64,000 nucleotides of DNA from Desmodus rotundus (GCF_022682495.2 NC_071392.1:57189459-57253458), one strand, 5' to 3'; positions 10,556 through 24,090 are shown, counted from the stretch's first letter. Notes: a model not told the origin generated them from the sequence alone. Translations and numbers: made by a program.

Positions 10556-11175
10556 TCACATTTTTTATTGTTGTTCAAGTATAGTTGTCTCCATTTCCCT
10601 CCTCCCACAACTCCCCCGCAACCCCAACCATCCCCACTTCCCGCCCTTGATCCTACCCCTCTTTGATTTTATCCATGTGTCCTAATTTATGTTCCTGAAA
10701 ACCCTTCACCCTTTTCCCCCTATTATAGCCTCCCACCTCTCCTCTGGTTACTGTCAGTTTGTTCTTAATTTCAATGTCTCTGGTGATATTTTGCTTGCTT
10801 GTTTGTTTTGTTGATTAGGTTTCATTTAGAGGTGAGATCTTATGGTACTTGTCTTTCACCACCTGGCTTATTTCACTTAGCATAATGCTCTCCAGATCCA
10901 TTCATGCTGTTGCAAAGGGTAGGAACTCCTTTCTTTCTGCTGCATAGTATTCCATCTTCTTTTTATGACTGAAGAATACTTTATTGTCTGTATGTATCCA
11001 AGTTCATTTATCCATTTATCAGCTGATAAATATTTAGGTTGTTTCTAGCACATTTGGTTACTATAAATAATGCTGGTATGAGCATGTATTTGTTGTCACT
11101 TCTTTGGGTATATAAATCTAGGATTAGAATTGCTGGGTCCTATGGTAATTCTATGTTTAACTTTCTGAGGGACTA
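10556..11175 (-). mobile_element. 5'-truncated L1 3' end fragment
   Basis: The plus strand begins with a T-rich tract, then TTGTTCAAGTATAGTTGTC and a C-rich stretch (the complement of an L1 3' UTR G-rich region). This continues into the last part of ORF2, with TTATTTCACTTAGCATAATG and TCCATTCATGCTGTTGCAAA, both also found in the other L1s here. It ends about 600 bp in, as expected for a 5'-truncated insertion. Confidence 0.85.
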
Positions 11176-11179
11176 TAAC

Positions 11180-12010
11180 ATTTTTAAAAATAGATTTTAA
11201 ATTTTTCAGTAGTTTCAGATTTACAGAAATATTGAGATGTTACTGTAGAGAATTCCCATATATCTCACACTGTTTCCTCTTATGTTAACATCTGAAATTA
11301 ATATAGTACACTTGTTAAAATTAATGATTGAATATTTATACATTATTATTAACTAAAGTTTATACTTTTGTTACCAGAACGAGGACCTGGCCCTGAGCGG
11401 GTGTGGGTGGTTCTTCTTCTTCTTCTTCCTGATATTTTTCATTCCTTATTGAAGCATAGGATGACAATAGAAAGTGCACAAGTCATAGGTGTACAGCTCA
11501 ATGATGAACATTCCCTATTCAAACAGACCTGTAAACAGTACCCAAATGAAGAGAAAAAACTTTACCAGCATCTCCGAAGCCACCCAAGGCTCCTCACTTC
11601 CCATCTCCACATGAATAATCACAGTTCAAATTTCTATTACCATAGATCACTTTTGCCTCTTCATGTGCATTATGTAAATAGAACCATACAGAGTGTTCTG
11701 TGTTGGTGCCTGACTTGTCCATTCAACCTTGTATTTTTGAAATTCATCTATATTATTGTATGTGGTTATAATTAACTCATTCTCATCACTGCCTAATATT
11801 GTGTGTTGAGGGACACTTGGATAGTTTTCAGTTTTGTGCTTTTATGATAAGGGCTGCTATGAGCATTCTTATATGTGTCTTTTGGTGAACAGATGACTGC
11901 ATTTCTGTTGAGTGAGGCCCTAGCAGGTGAATTCCTGAGTAACAAAGCTTTTAGATGCATTGACATGGTTTTACAAAGTGTTCATACCAATTTAGTTTGT
12001 GGTTCTTGAC
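11180..12010. repeat. Ancient diverged LINE-like (probable L1M-type 3') sequence
   Basis: The stretch around 11200-11360 (TTTACAGAAATATTGAGATG, then CATTATTATTAACTAAAGTT) and the following segment to about 12000 (GAACCATACAGAGTGTTCTG) resemble old mammalian L1M 3' sequences. It is highly diverged. A 135-codon open frame at 11368-11775 has no domain and is treated as chance. Confidence 0.45.
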
Positions 12011-12317
12011 TTTGTGTAGGAAAGATTTCATAACACAAGTCCAGGGGATTTTTAGAGGACATTTATTAAGCTAAAAACAGTGAAAAAAGGAAGGGCATAG
12101 GATAGAAGAAGCAACAGGAGAGGGGCTACATTTGTAAATAAACCTAGGGTAGGCTGAACCTAGGCTGGGATGCATTGGCTTACTTGGAAGTGAGAGTAAA
12201 AGGGCCCTTGGGGACAAGGTCAGGGAATTAGCCAAGGACAAGCTGCTACTACTCATTGCTCTCTTGGTTGCAAGCCTTATGGGGTCCCTTAGAGTTTAGG
12301 AGATGCATGTGGTAGCT
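12011..12317. other. Unassigned sequence
   Basis: No recognisable feature lies between the ancient LINE-like stretch and a HAL1 fragment. Confidence 0.3.
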
Positions 12318-13757
12318 AAATGATAGCTTTGCTGGATAGAGTAATCTTGGATGTAGATCCTTGCCTTTCATGGCTTCAAATACTTCTTTCTAGCCCTTTC
12401 TTGCCTGCAAGGTTTCTTTTGAGAAATCAGCTGATAGTCTTATGGGCACTCCTTTGTAGGGAACTGTCTCCTTTCTCTTGCTGCTTTTAAGATTCTCTCC
12501 TGTCTTTAATCTTGGGTAATGTAATTACGATGTGCCTTGGTGTGTGCTTCCTTAAATCCAATGTCTCTGGGACTCTCTGAGCTTCCTGTACTTACTGGAA
12601 ATCTATTTCCTTTATCAATTTGGGGAAGTTCTCCTTCATTATGTTTTCAAATAAGTTTTCCATTTGTTGCTCTTCCTCTTCTCCTTCAAGAACCCCTATG
12701 ATTTGGATGTTGGGATGTTTAAAGTTGTCCCTGAGGTTCCTAAGCCTCTCCTCATTTTATTGAATTCTTGTTTCTTTATTCTATTCTGGTTGAATGTTTG
12801 TTTCTTCCTTGTGTTCCAAACCATTGATTTGAGTCTCGGTTTCCTTCCCTTCACTATTGGTTCCCTGTACATTTTCCTTTATTTCGCTTTGCATAACCCT
12901 CCCTTCTTCCTCTATTTTGTGACCATACTCAACTGTTTCTGTGAGCATCCTGATTACCAGTGTTTTGAACTCTGCATCTGATAGGTTGGCTATCTCTTTG
13001 TAGCTTAGTTGTATTTTTTCTGGAACTTTGATCAGTTCTTTCCTTTGGGCCATATTGTTTTGTCTCTATGTGCCTGTTATGTAGTAAGGGGCAGAGCCTT
13101 AGGTATTCGCCAGGGCAGGGCAACCCACTAGCTGCATTGTGGCACTGTATGTGGGTTAGGGGACCAAGTGGAAACAATGCTGCTTTCTCAGCTCTCAGCC
13201 AACACTCAGTCACTTCCTCTGCTACCCACAAGCAAATTGAGACCTTCTGGTGCTGATTCCCATTTGGGTGGTTTTGTGTACATTCTGGGACCCTGTGGGT
13301 CTCTCCAACTAACTCTCTTGTAAGTCTGGGAGTTCCTCCTGCAGTTGCAACACCCACAGGTTTTTATAGTCAGAAGTTTTGAAGCTTTATCCCTGTGCTA
13401 GATTCCTGAGCTGTGTGGTGTCTCAGTCCCCAGTTGTTCCTCCCTGTTTATTCTCAGGAAATGTGGGACCACCTGCTCAACCAGCCACTGCCTTGCCCAG
13501 TCTGCCAGCCACTACTTGGCCTGCCCCGGTCCTCCAGCCGCCACCTTGCCACAAGTCCTCTCCACCGTGGCTGCCCACATCTGCCCCTCCTACTGGTCTG
13601 GATGAATATTTCTTCTTTAACTCCTTAGTTGTTGGTCTTCCATACAGTTTGATCTTCTGGCAGTTCTGGTTATTTCCTTGATTTTTAAATTTGTTATTGT
13701 CCTTGTTTTATTGTGTGAAGAGGCAAAGTGTATCTCCCTATGCCTCTGGGCAGTAAT
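12318..13757 (-). mobile_element. HAL1-H: older HAL1 fragment lacking its 3' end
   Basis: The minus strand carries a HAL1 5' UTR (about 13757 to 13055) and an ORF1 whose N-terminal part is open as 90 codons at 13053-12781 (KVPEKIQLSYKEIANLSDAE). ORF1 then degrades through the RRM and C-terminal domain until about 12318. The C-terminal domain region absent from HAL1-A, C and D is present here. The 3' UTR and tail are missing, which is the opposite of normal 5' truncation and points to a later deletion. It is strongly diverged, so old. Confidence 0.82.
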
Positions 13758-14029
13758 TCTTTATTGTAGTGATCTTCTGTATGATTTTCAGGATGTTTGG
13801 CAGCCATCCGTGGCTTTGTGCCCACTAATAGCAGTATGATCCATTTGTAACCAGCAAAATATTTTCCAGACATCTCCAAGTGTCTCTTGGAGAGCAAAAT
13901 CACCCTTTGGTTGAGAGGCAGTAGATTATATACATTTATGTAATCAATGACTATACCTTTGGCTATAAGGCAATGATGTATAAAATTTCAAATTACTAAT
14001 AAATAAATAAGAAGATTTAACAGGTGACA

Positions 14030-14150
14030 AAATGGGGAGTTGAACATTTGTATATGAATCTAGAAGTTATAGCCTTAATAACTTGCCCAAGCAAAATTGC
14101 AATATTTGAATCCCCGGTTGTTCTAGAGTAAGATTTTAACCATGGAAGGT
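14030..14150 (+). repeat. MIR-like SINE fragment
   Basis: The run TTATAGCCTTAATAACTTGC, followed by CCAAGC, then TTTGAATCCCCGGTTGTTCT resembles the MIR B-box side and core region. It is short and diverged. Confidence 0.45.
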
Positions 14151-14569
14151 ATCCTATTTTAAAATATATATCTATTGTTCCATTACAGTTGTCTCGTCAT
14201 TTTTGCCATTGTTCTCTCCTACCCTGCCTTTCCTCCTCTTCCCACAGACAGTACTCACCCTATTGCTTGGCCCATGAGTCCTTTTTTCATGTTCCTTGAT
14301 TTGCCCCTTCCCCTTCTTTTCCCCATTATACCTTTTCCCCCTCCCATATGGTCATTGTCATTTTCTTGTTTATTTCCATGTCTTTCATTCTATTTTGCTC
14401 ATTTGTTTGTTTTGTTGATTAGGTTCCACTTATAGGTGACCTCATATGGTATTTATCTTTCACTGCCTGACTTATTTCACTTAGCATAATGTTCTGTAGT
14501 ACCATTCATGCTATTGTGAGGGGTAGGAGCTCCTTCTTTCTTTCTGTAATATTCTTTCTTTCAATAGTA

Positions 14570-17500
14570 TTCAGTTGTGTAAATGTACCAGTTTATTGAT
14601 CCACAGATTTACTGCCAGGAACTTTGCTATTGTAAATAACACTGCTGTGAACATTGGGATGCATAGGTTACTTTGAATGTGTGATTTGGGATTCTTAGGG
14701 TTTATTCCCAGTAGTGGGATTTGTGGATCAAAAGGCAGTTCCATCTTTATTTTTTGAGGAAATTCCATACTGCTTTCCACAGTGGCTGCACCAGTCTGCA
14801 TTTCCACATACAGTATACTAGGGTTCCCTCTCTCTACAAACTTGCCCCCACTTGTTTTTTGATTTGGTTATGATAGCCATTCTGACTGGTGTGAAGTGGT
14901 ATCTCATTATGTTTTTAATTTGCATCTCTCTGATGGCTAGTGATGTTGGGTATTTTTTCATGTGTCAATGGAACCTCTGTATGTCCTCTTTAGAGAAGTG
15001 TCTGTTCGGGTTCTTTGCCCACTTTTTTATAGTATTGTTTGTCTTCTTGGTGTGGAGTCATGTGAGTTCTTTATGTATTTTGGATTTCAAACCCTAGTCT
15101 GAAGTATCATTGTCAATTATGTCTTCCCATAAGCTTTGTTCTGTTTCATTTTGTTGATGTTTTCTTTAGCCATGTAAAAGCTTTTTAGTTTAATATGGTG
15201 CCATTTGTTTATTCTTTCTTTATATCCCTTGCTCCAGAGGATGAATGGCTGAAAATATTGCTGTGTGGGATCTGAAATATTCCTGGTTATGGCCTCCTCC
15301 AGGATCTTTATGCTATCACAACTAATAATTAACTATTTTAATCATCTTGAGTTTATTTTTGTGTATGGTGTAAATTGGTTGTCTAGTTTCATCTTTTTGC
15401 ACATACTTGTCCAGATCTCCCAACACCATTTATTGAAGAGGCTATTTTTACTCCATTTTATGCTCCTGTCTCCTTTGTCAAATATTAATTGACCATATTG
15501 ACATGGGTTTATTTCATGGCCTTCTGTTCTGATCCATTGGTCTATGTGTCCATTCTTATGCCAAAATCAGCCTCTTTTGATTACAGAGACCTTGTAATGT
15601 AGTTCAATATAAGGTATTGTGATCCTTCCTACTTTCTTCTACTTTCTCAGAATTGCAGAGGCTATTCGGGGTCATTTATGGTTCCATATAAATTTTTATT
15701 TTATTTTATTTTATTTTTGTACTTAATATATTTTATTGATTATGCTATTACAATTCCCCCATTTTTCTCCCTTTATATCCCTCTGCCCTGTACCTCCCCC
15801 ACCATCATTCCCCATCTTAGTACATGTCCATGGGTAATACATATAAGTTGTTTGCCCTCTCCATTTCCCATACTATTCTTAACCTTCCCCTGTCTATTTT
15901 GTATCTACCATTTATGCTTCTTATTCCCTGTAACTTTTCCCCTATTCTCCCCGCTCCGCCTCCTGGCTGATACCCCTCCATGTGATCTCTATATCTGTGA
16001 ATCTGTTCCTCTTCTAGCTGTTTGCTTAGTTTGTTTTTGTTTTTGTTATTTTAGGTTTGGTTTATACCTGTGAGTTTGCTGTCATTTTAGTGTTCAGAGT
16101 TTTGATTTTCTTTTTCTTAGATAAATCTCTTTAACATTTCATATAATAAGGGCTTGGTGATGATGAACTCCTTTAACCTGACCTTATCTGGGAAGCACTT
16201 TACTGCCTTTCCATTCTAAATGATAGCTTTGCTGGATAGAATAATCTTGGTTGTAGGTCCTTGCCTTTCATGGCTTCGAATACTTCTTTCCAGCCCCTTC
16301 TTGCCTATAAGGTCTCTTTTGACAAATCAGCTGACAGTCTTATGGGAACCCCTTTGTAGGTAACTGTGTTCTTTTCTCTTGCTGCTTCTAAGATTCTCTC
16401 CTTACCTTTAATCTTGGGTAATGTAATTATGATGTGCCTTGGTGTGTTCCTCCTTGGGTCCAGCTTCTTTGGGACTCTCTGAGCTTCCTGGACTTCCTGG
16501 AAGTCTATTTCCTTTGCCAGGTTGGGGAAGTTCTCCTTCATTATTTTTCCAAATAAGTTTTCAGTTTCTTGCTCTTCCTCTTCTCCTTCTGGCACCCCTA
16601 TGATTCAGTTGTTGGAACATTTAAAGTTGTCCCAAATGTTCCTAAGCCTGTCCTCATTTTTTTGAATTCTTGTTTCTTCTATTCTGGTTGAATGTTTGTT
16701 TCTTCCTTCTGATGAAAATTGTTCATTTGTGCCCCAGTTTTCTTCCCTTTTCTGTTGGCTCATTGTCAATATTTCCTTATTTCACTTGGCATAGACTTCA
16801 CTTCTGTATTTTGTGACCATACCAACCATTTCTTTAAGCATCCTGATCACCAGTGTTTTGAACTCTCCATCTGATAAGATGGCTATGTTTTAATTGCTTA
16901 GTTGCATTTTTTCTAGAGCTTTAATCTGTTCTTTCATTTTGGCCATATATATGTATTTTTTGTTCTGGCATGCCAGTTATGTCATAAGAGGTGGAGCCTT
17001 AGGTGTTTGCAAGGTGAGGCAATCCACATTGGTGTGTTGTGGTGCTGTATGTTGGGGAAGCGTCATAGAGGGAACAATGCTGCTTGCTCAGCCTTCGGCC
17101 AGCTCTCAGTCACTTCCTCCACTACCCACAAGCAAATTGGGTCCTTCTGGTGCTGATTCCCATGTGGGTGGTTTTGTGTATGTTCTGAGACCTTGTGGGT
17201 CTCTCTAACTAACTCTTCTGTGAGGCTGGGAGTTTTCCTGTTGCAACTCCCACAGCTTTTTTCAGTAAGAAATTTTGAGGCTTTATTTCCCTGCAGTGAA
17301 ATCCTGGGCTGTGTGGTCTGTCTTGCTCCACAGTTGTTCCTCCCACTTTATTGTCAGGCAAATATGGGACTGCCTGCTGCACTAGCTGCTGCCTTGCCTG
17401 GTCCACCATCCACCTCTTGGCCCACCCTGGTCCTCCTGCCACGACTTTGCCAGTAGTCCTCTCCACCCTGATGCCCATCTCTGCTCCCCCTCTTGTCTGG

Positions 17501-20197
17501 ATGGATATCTTTTCTTTAATTCCTTGGTTGTTGGGCATCCATAAAATTCAATATTCTGGCATATCTGATTGTTTTTTGTTTTTAACATTGTTATAGTCCT
17601 TCTTTTGGTTGTGCTGGAGGCAAAGTGTGTCTCCCTATGCCTCCATCTTGGAGAGAAGTTGCTCCAGTTCCAAATATATATTTGAAAACGTTTGTTCAAA
17701 GTCTGTGAAATATGTTATTTATGTTTTGATAGGGATTGCATTGAATCTATAGATTGCTTTGGGTAGTATGGACATTGTGATGATGTTAGTTCTTCCAATC
17801 CATGAACTTGGTATATGCTTTCATTTATTTGGGTCTTCCTTTAATATCTTTCTTTAGCATTATGTAGTTTTTTTGACTATAAGTCTTTTACCTCCTTGGT
17901 TAAGTTCATTTCTAGGTACTTTGTTTTCCTTCTTGCTATAGTAAATGGGATATTTTCTTTATAGCTGTTTCTGATATTTCATTGTTGGTGTACAAAAATA
18001 TATTCAATTTCTGTTTATTGACTTTGTATCTTGCTGTTTTGTCAAATTCACATATTAGGTCAAATATTTTTCTAGTGGAGTCTATAGGGTTTTCTATATA
18101 CAGTATCATGTCAGCTGCAAATAGTGACGGCTCTACTTCCTCCTTTCTAATTAGGATGCCTTTTATTTCCTTTTTCTGTCTGATCACTGTGACTAGAATT
18201 TCCAATATGATGTTGAGTAGAAGTGGTGAAAGTGGACACCCTTGTCTTGTGCCTGATGTTAGTGGGAAAGCTTTTAGTTTTTCTCCTTTGGGTATGATGT
18301 TGGCTGTAGGTTTCTTGTGTGTATCCTTTATTATGTTGACCTATGCTCCCTCTGCTCCCACTTTTCTGAGTGTTTTCATTTTAAATGGGTGCTGTACTTT
18401 ATCATATGCTTTTTCAGCCCTTATTGATATTATCTTGAGGTTTTTGTCCTTCAAATTCTTTATATGATGTATTACATGTATTGATTTACATATATTGTAC
18501 CATCCTTGCATCCCTGGGATGAATCTCACTTGATTGTTTTCTATGATATTTTCAGTGTATTCTTAAATGTGGTTTGCCAAGATTTTGTTGATAATTTTAG
18601 CTTCTATGTTCATTAATGATTTTGGCCTTTAGTTTTCTGCCTTTGTTGTGTCTTTATCTGGTTTTGGAATTAGGATAATACTGGTCTAATAAAAAAAAGT
18701 TTGGGAGTCTTCCATCTTGTAGGATTTTTTAGAGTAGTTTGAGAAGAATCAGGGTTAGGTCTTCCTTAAATGGATAGTAAAATTCTTCTGTGAACCTGTC
18801 TGGCCCAGGGCTTTTGTGTGTATTTTTACTACTGCTTGAATTTCACTAGCTGATATGAGTCTATTCAGACTCATTTTTGAATATTATATGTTCCTAGAAA
18901 TTTGTCCATTTCACTCAGGTTGTCCAATATCTTGTCATAGTTGTTCATAGTAGTTTCTTACAGTCCTTTGTATTTTTGTGGTATCAGTTGTAATTTCTCC
19001 TCTTTCAATTCTGATTTTATTTATTTAGGTCTTCTCTCTTTTCTTTTGTGATAAATCTGGTTAAAGATTTGTCAGTTTAGATTTTTAGATTATCCTTTCA
19101 AAGAATGAGCTCCTATTTATTGATCCTTTGAATTTTTTGTTGAGTCTTTTTGTCATTTAATTCTCCTTAATCTTGATTATTTCCTTCCTTCTGCTCGCTC
19201 TGGGTTTTGTGTGTTGTTCTTCTTGTTTTTGTAGATGTAGTGTTAAGTCATTTATTTGAAATGATTCTGTCTATTCTAGGTAGGCCTGTATTGCTATTAA
19301 CTTCCCTCTCATGACTGCTTTGGCTGTGTTCCATAGGTTTTGGGTTGTTATGTGTTCATTTTTATTTTTTTCCAGCTTCTTTTTGATTTCTTCTTTGATC
19401 TCATTGTTGACCCATTCTTTGTTAAATAACATGTTATTCAGTCTCCATGGATGTGATTATTTTGAGTTTTATTTCCTTGAAGTTGGTTTCTAGTTGCAAA
19501 CAATTGTGATTTGAGAAAATGCTTGATATGATTTCAATTTTCTTGAATATGTTGAGGATTGTTTCATATACTATCATGTGGTCTGTCTTTGAAAATGTTC
19601 CATGGACATATGAAAATAATGTGTATTTTGCTTCTTTAGGGTTTAATATCTGTGTATATCAGTTAAGTCAATTTCATTAGTGGGTCGTTCAGTCCCAAAA
19701 TATACTTGTTGATTCTTTGTTTGGAAGATCTGTCCATTGTTGACAGTGGGGTGTTAAATTCCCCTACATAAGTGTTTTTGCTCTTTATATCTTTCTTGAA
19801 GTCCTCCAAAATTTTCTTATATATTGGGTGCTCCTATTTTGGATGCATATATATTTATAATATTTAAAGTTTCTTGATGGATTCCTCCCTTCAGTATTTA
19901 TGAAGTTACCTGTCTCTTTTTATGGTCTTTGTTTTGAAACCCATTTTGTCTGATACAAGTATTGCTATCTCAGCCTTTTTTCCCCCATCCATTTGCTTGG
20001 AATATTTTTCCCAACCCTTCATTTTCCATGTATGTAGGTCTTTTGTTCTGAAGTGGGTATCTTGTAGGCAGCATATACACAGGTCTTTTTTTTCTTATCC
20101 ATTGAGAAGAAAAAAAAGACACATTTTTCTTATGTGTTTTGATTGGAGCATTTGATCCATTTACATTTAAGGTTATTATTGATAGGTTCTTATTCAT
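14570..20197 (-). pseudogene. L1-B ORF2 remnant
   Basis: The frame starts at 20197 with NLSIITLNVNGSNAP, the endonuclease N-terminus. Reverse transcriptase pieces lie at about 18500-17930: the GMQGWYNI block at 18341-18529 and [18 protein letters not shown] at about 18130, where the active-site FADD has become FAAD. C-terminal pieces run to about 14570. The gene is broken by HAL1-B and by numerous frameshifts and stops. It encodes no functional protein. Confidence 0.85.
15696..17662 (-). mobile_element. HAL1-B: older ORF1-only element inside L1-B
   Basis: The flanks carry a degenerate duplication (TTCCATATAAATTT at about 15682 and TTCCAAATATATATTT at about 17668), and L1-B ORF2 resumes across it. 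The minus strand begins with a CCAAGATGGAGGCATAGGGA-type start, then 5' UTR, an ORF1 relic, 3' UTR and a TATTTTATTT-rich tail. ORF1 (about 16930 to 16120) keeps an open 96-codon piece (16595-16305) that includes the C-terminal domain block VTYKGVPIRLSADLSKETL, which the younger A, C and D copies have lost. Confidence 0.87.
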
Positions 20198-20256
20198 TGC
20201 TCTATTTTCATTTTGTGCCTGTGTTCCTCTCTCTCACACTGTCTTCCTTCATCTTC

Positions 20257-20965
20257 TTAAAGTAGTTCCTTTAGCTTGTCTTACAAGGCTGGTTTGGTGG
20301 AGGTGTACTCTTTTAACCCCCTTTTTTTGTGGTAACTCCTTATTTCACCTTCCATTTTAACTGAGAGCCTTGCTGGTTAGAGTAGTCCTTTTTTTTTTTG
20401 CTGGCCTTTGCTTTACATTACTTGGAATATTTCTTGCTATTCCCTTCTGGCTTGTAATGTTTCTGGTGAGAAATCACCTGCTGGCCTTGTTAGAGCTCCC
20501 TTGTATTGCACTGTTTGTCCCTTGCTGCCTTTAAGATTTTCTCTTTGTCTTTAAAATTTGGCATTATAATTATACTGTGTCTTGGAGTAGGCCTCTTTGG
20601 GTTCATCTTGATTAGGACTCTTTGTGCCTTCTGAACTTTCATGGCCTTTCCCCTCTCCAAGTTAGGGAATTTTTTGTCATTATTTTTTCAAACAGTTTTT
20701 CTATCCCTTTCTCCTTGTCTTTTCTTTCTGGTATTCCTATAATACAAATGTTGTTATGTTTCATGTTGTTTTGAAATTTCTTTAAATAATTCTCATATTT
20801 ATTATGTTGCCCCACCTTGCCTTCCATCTCCCTGATTGGACCCTCTGCTTTATCCAGCCTGCTTTTTATTACTTTAGTGTGTTTTTATTTCAGATTTTCA
20901 AAAATTGAAATTTATTTCAATTTCATTTAGCTCCTTTACTGGGGATTTTTCTATTCCTTTAGAAT
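20257..20965 (-). pseudogene. L1-B ORF1 remnant
   Basis: The stop codon is at 20257-20259, in the same position relative to ORF2 as in L1-A. An RRM-start block is readable at 20639-20827 (NMKHNNICIIGIPERK, then GIEKLFEKIM). The rest is in shifted frames. The start is approximate. Confidence 0.75.
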
Positions 20966-20969
20966 GGGG

Positions 20970-23630
20970 GTTCTGTCTTTGTATTCCCATTTTAGGTGAC
21001 TCTTTTTGTTTGTTTCTGTGTCTTAGAATGTTCTGCTTTGCGAGCCTGTAATTGGGATGGACTTCTCTTGTAAGATTTCAGTGGCACTCAGTAGTGCAGC
21101 CTCTTTGATCTCCTTTTCTCAATGCTAAATGCCCTTCTGTTTGTGCAGGCTATCTTGCAGTACTTGGACTTTGCCTGGTGACTTCTTTGTTGTTGGGTTC
21201 GCCCCTCTAGTGGTCTTACCGTTAGTCACTGCTCCCATCTTGTCTTCTATGCTATTGTACCAGTGTTGGTTAACAAAGCAGTATTACCAGACAACTAGAC
21301 CTACAACAACAAAAAAGAAACCCCTTCCACATCAGCAGTGTCAACCAAAATTGATCAAAGATGAATAAAAGTGAAGAGAGATCAAGAATATTATAATGTA
21401 GGACAAATGGAATATGAGATCACTCAAAGAGAGGAACATGTTTTTGAGTGGGATGAGGGAGGAGAATTAATGAGTAGATATGGTATTAAGGTGAAGAAAG
21501 GGAGAGGATAAAATTTAAAACTTAAGTAAAACATGGATGGGTGATGGCAAAAATGGAGTAAGGAAAGACAAGAGTATACTATGTGTTTTGAAGTGAAATT
21601 AAAACTGTTTTGGACCATGGGAGCAAAATTGCAGAAAAACCATAGCAGGGTCAATAGCAATGACAGCTGAGTAAAGTTTAATAAAGGTGGAAAGGGAATA
21701 CAAATATTGTACAGGAGAGAGAAGTGAATATGAGATGTCTACAGTAAAGAAAAATGATTTTCAGAGGATGGGCAATCAAATTAATAAGAGTAAGGGTTAA
21801 ATCCTAGGCTGAGAGAGGGGAGACATAAAATAAAATTCCTCACTCAACTGATCAGGGTCAGGGGAAAGGCAAAATGGAGTAAGACAGGGGTAAATTATCC
21901 TATGGGATTTAAAGTACAAACAATTAGTGAACAAATAGGATTTTTGTTAGAGTAAGACAACGATAGCTGTGGTATTTCATCCAACTAGCCACAGTTTATA
22001 ATTATGGAAAGGAAATAAGATTCTCAAAAAGGAGGAAAGGATGTGACCTGACTTAAGAAAGAAGAGTGCTTCTGCAATATTATATAGAGGAGGAATAATG
22101 AGATTAAGGGATAAGAACATGGCATAATGTGAGAGAAAGTAAAGTTTATAACAACAGTAAGAAAGGTGAGGAAGATGGCAAAATGTAGTAAGACCAGAGA
22201 AGGGTGCTGTGTGGGATTTGGAATAACAATAATGCGAAAAAATATATAGTCTGAATAAAAAGAATAAAAAGAAAAAGACCAAGAGTAGTGGGTTTTTTGA
22301 AATATGAGTGGAGTGAAAGAAGAGAAATTAAAATGCAATATGAGAGGAAAACAAAGAAAAAAACTAAAAAAAGGAAAAGAAGAGAAATTAAAAAATCATG
22401 CAAGTTCTGATGAAGAGGAAGGTGAAATTTGCATCAGCTGTTGGTTGGTACAGGAGCTGTTCACCTTCTGACTTGTTTCTGCATCCATCTTTGGTTGTCT
22501 CTCAGCTCAAGGACCTGGGGGGTCATCCAACTTCTGGCAGCACCACCTCTGTCTCTTTTCCCTGCCTAGAGGTAGCTTCTGCTGTGATCGAGAGGGTTAG
22601 GTACCTATGTATCCCTTGGCAGGCACTGTTTAGCCTTTTGAGAAAATTGTGCATGTGTTTCCCCTGCCCCTACACCTCCTGTTTTAGTCTGTCCCAGTTT
22701 ATTTCCAATAATGTATAGTGTCTGCTTAATAGTTGTTAATTTCACAGGGGGTAGGGGGTAACCTGTGTGAGAGTGCCAGCTTGGTGTAGTCTGCTTCTCT
22801 GTTCATGAGCCAAGTCTCAGGGGCACCCTGAGCCCCTCTTGCTGTACCCTTTCTTAGCTTCCTGTTTTGATGGCCTCAGTGAAATAGGGTTCTAGGACCC
22901 AGTGTATTTTATCTCTGTGGGGAGTTCAAAGTGGGTCCTTTTAGGTGTTAGTCTTACTATCTCATTCTTGCTATGTCCCTTGCTGTTTGTTAAGCCTGCT
23001 AAGCCAGTTTTGCAGATATTCCCCTTCTCCAACAGGATGAGAGGGCTGGGCTCAATTTTCCTTCCTGGTGGCTCTGCCAAGAAAAGAGGTTCAGTCTGGC
23101 CCACAATAATCACAGTTCCAGTCCGCTGCCCTCACAACATCTTGCATCTGACACTCTCTACTCTGCACTGTTGCTTGGGCCAGGGCCAAGACACTATCTG
23201 GCTTTGCACCCCTTTGATCAGTCCACCAGGTGCACTGAGTGAGAGCAAATAGTGCCCACAATCTTCCCTCCTCATTGGCCAAGCAGGTGTGTGTGCACGT
23301 GGTCCATGCCCAGTACATCTTAGGATTTCTTTTGAAAAAACTCTCTGTGGGTGCTGCTGCCACTCCAAGCCATCGCTTGGCTTTCTATACACTCCAACTC
23401 TCTGGCAAGTCAAGAGTCTGTCTCAGTCATGGCCAGTCATGGCCTTCTTCCCCTAGCTCTAGGTGCAGCCAGAATACCCCACAATCTCTGGCACTGTCCT
23501 GGCTGGTGACCACCACCCCAGCTGGGGCATACCACCCACTGTATGCATGTGTGCAGCTTATTTCTCCTTGGCAACTTTGTGAATTGAAGTTCCTGCACAG
23601 GTTTATGGTTTTCATAAGCCATAAAGTTAT
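20970..23630 (-). promoter_or_regulatory. L1-B 5' UTR
   Basis: This is a long leader upstream of ORF1. It combines a purine-rich plus-strand half (about 21320-22395) and a GC-richer distal half (about 22400-23630). Open frames in it, such as 22398-22718 and 23239-23637, show no domains and are taken as chance. The outer edge is approximate. Confidence 0.55.
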
Positions 23631-23894
23631 GGTTTAAACTTTAGGGTAACAATTCCACAAAAAGTCTTTCCCTTCTCCAAAGAAAATGCCATTGGGATTT
23701 TGGTTAGAGTTACGGTAAATCTGTAGACTATTTTGAGGAAATAAAATGAGTTAGTTTTAATATCCAGTTTTTTTCATCTGAAAATACCCATGATTCTATA
23801 TTCAGTTTAAGTTTACTCCACAGCATCTGGCAGTTTTCTCTGTATGGGTCATGGAACTGATCAGGAACAGTCAGGAGTAGACTTTGAAAAGGCT

Positions 23895-24090
23895 TTGAAG
23901 AAAGACAAATGTTACTGGTCTGACTTTGCTAAGAGCTGTGTGTCATCTGACACTTCACTAGTTTGTCTTGACCTCATTTCCTCAGGTACAAATGGGACAT
24001 TAACAACCACATGGTGAAGTTGCTCTGAGAATTAGGTTCAGTGTAAAGCATACAGAATTGAGGTAAAAATAATAATAGTTTTTATTTACT
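23895..24090 (-). repeat. MIR-like SINE
   Basis: The order CTCATTTCCTCAGGTACAAA, then a TGGGACATTAAC block, GAATTAGGTTCAGTGTAAAG and CATAC follows the MIR consensus on its reverse strand. It is old and diverged. Confidence 0.5.

Larger units (their letters stand above)
14156..23630 (-). mobile_element. L1-B: old near full-length L1, interrupted by HAL1-B
   Basis: On the minus strand the order is 5' UTR (about 23630 to 20970), ORF1 (about 20965 to 20257), ORF2 (from 20197) and a C-rich-complement 3' UTR ending near 14156. Many short open segments in shifting frames show heavy decay. HAL1-B interrupts ORF2 at 15696-17662. The 5' UTR holds a long purine-rich run on the plus strand (about 21320-22395), comparable to that of L1-F. 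No convincing TSD was found, so the outer ends are approximate. Confidence 0.85.

Noticed and set aside
11368..11775. 135-codon open frame as a host gene
   Set aside because: It has no domain or splice context and lies in an old LINE-like stretch.
22398..22718. Open frames in the L1-B 5' UTR (22398-22718, 23239-23637)
   Set aside because: They are in a leader region and have no recognisable domain.
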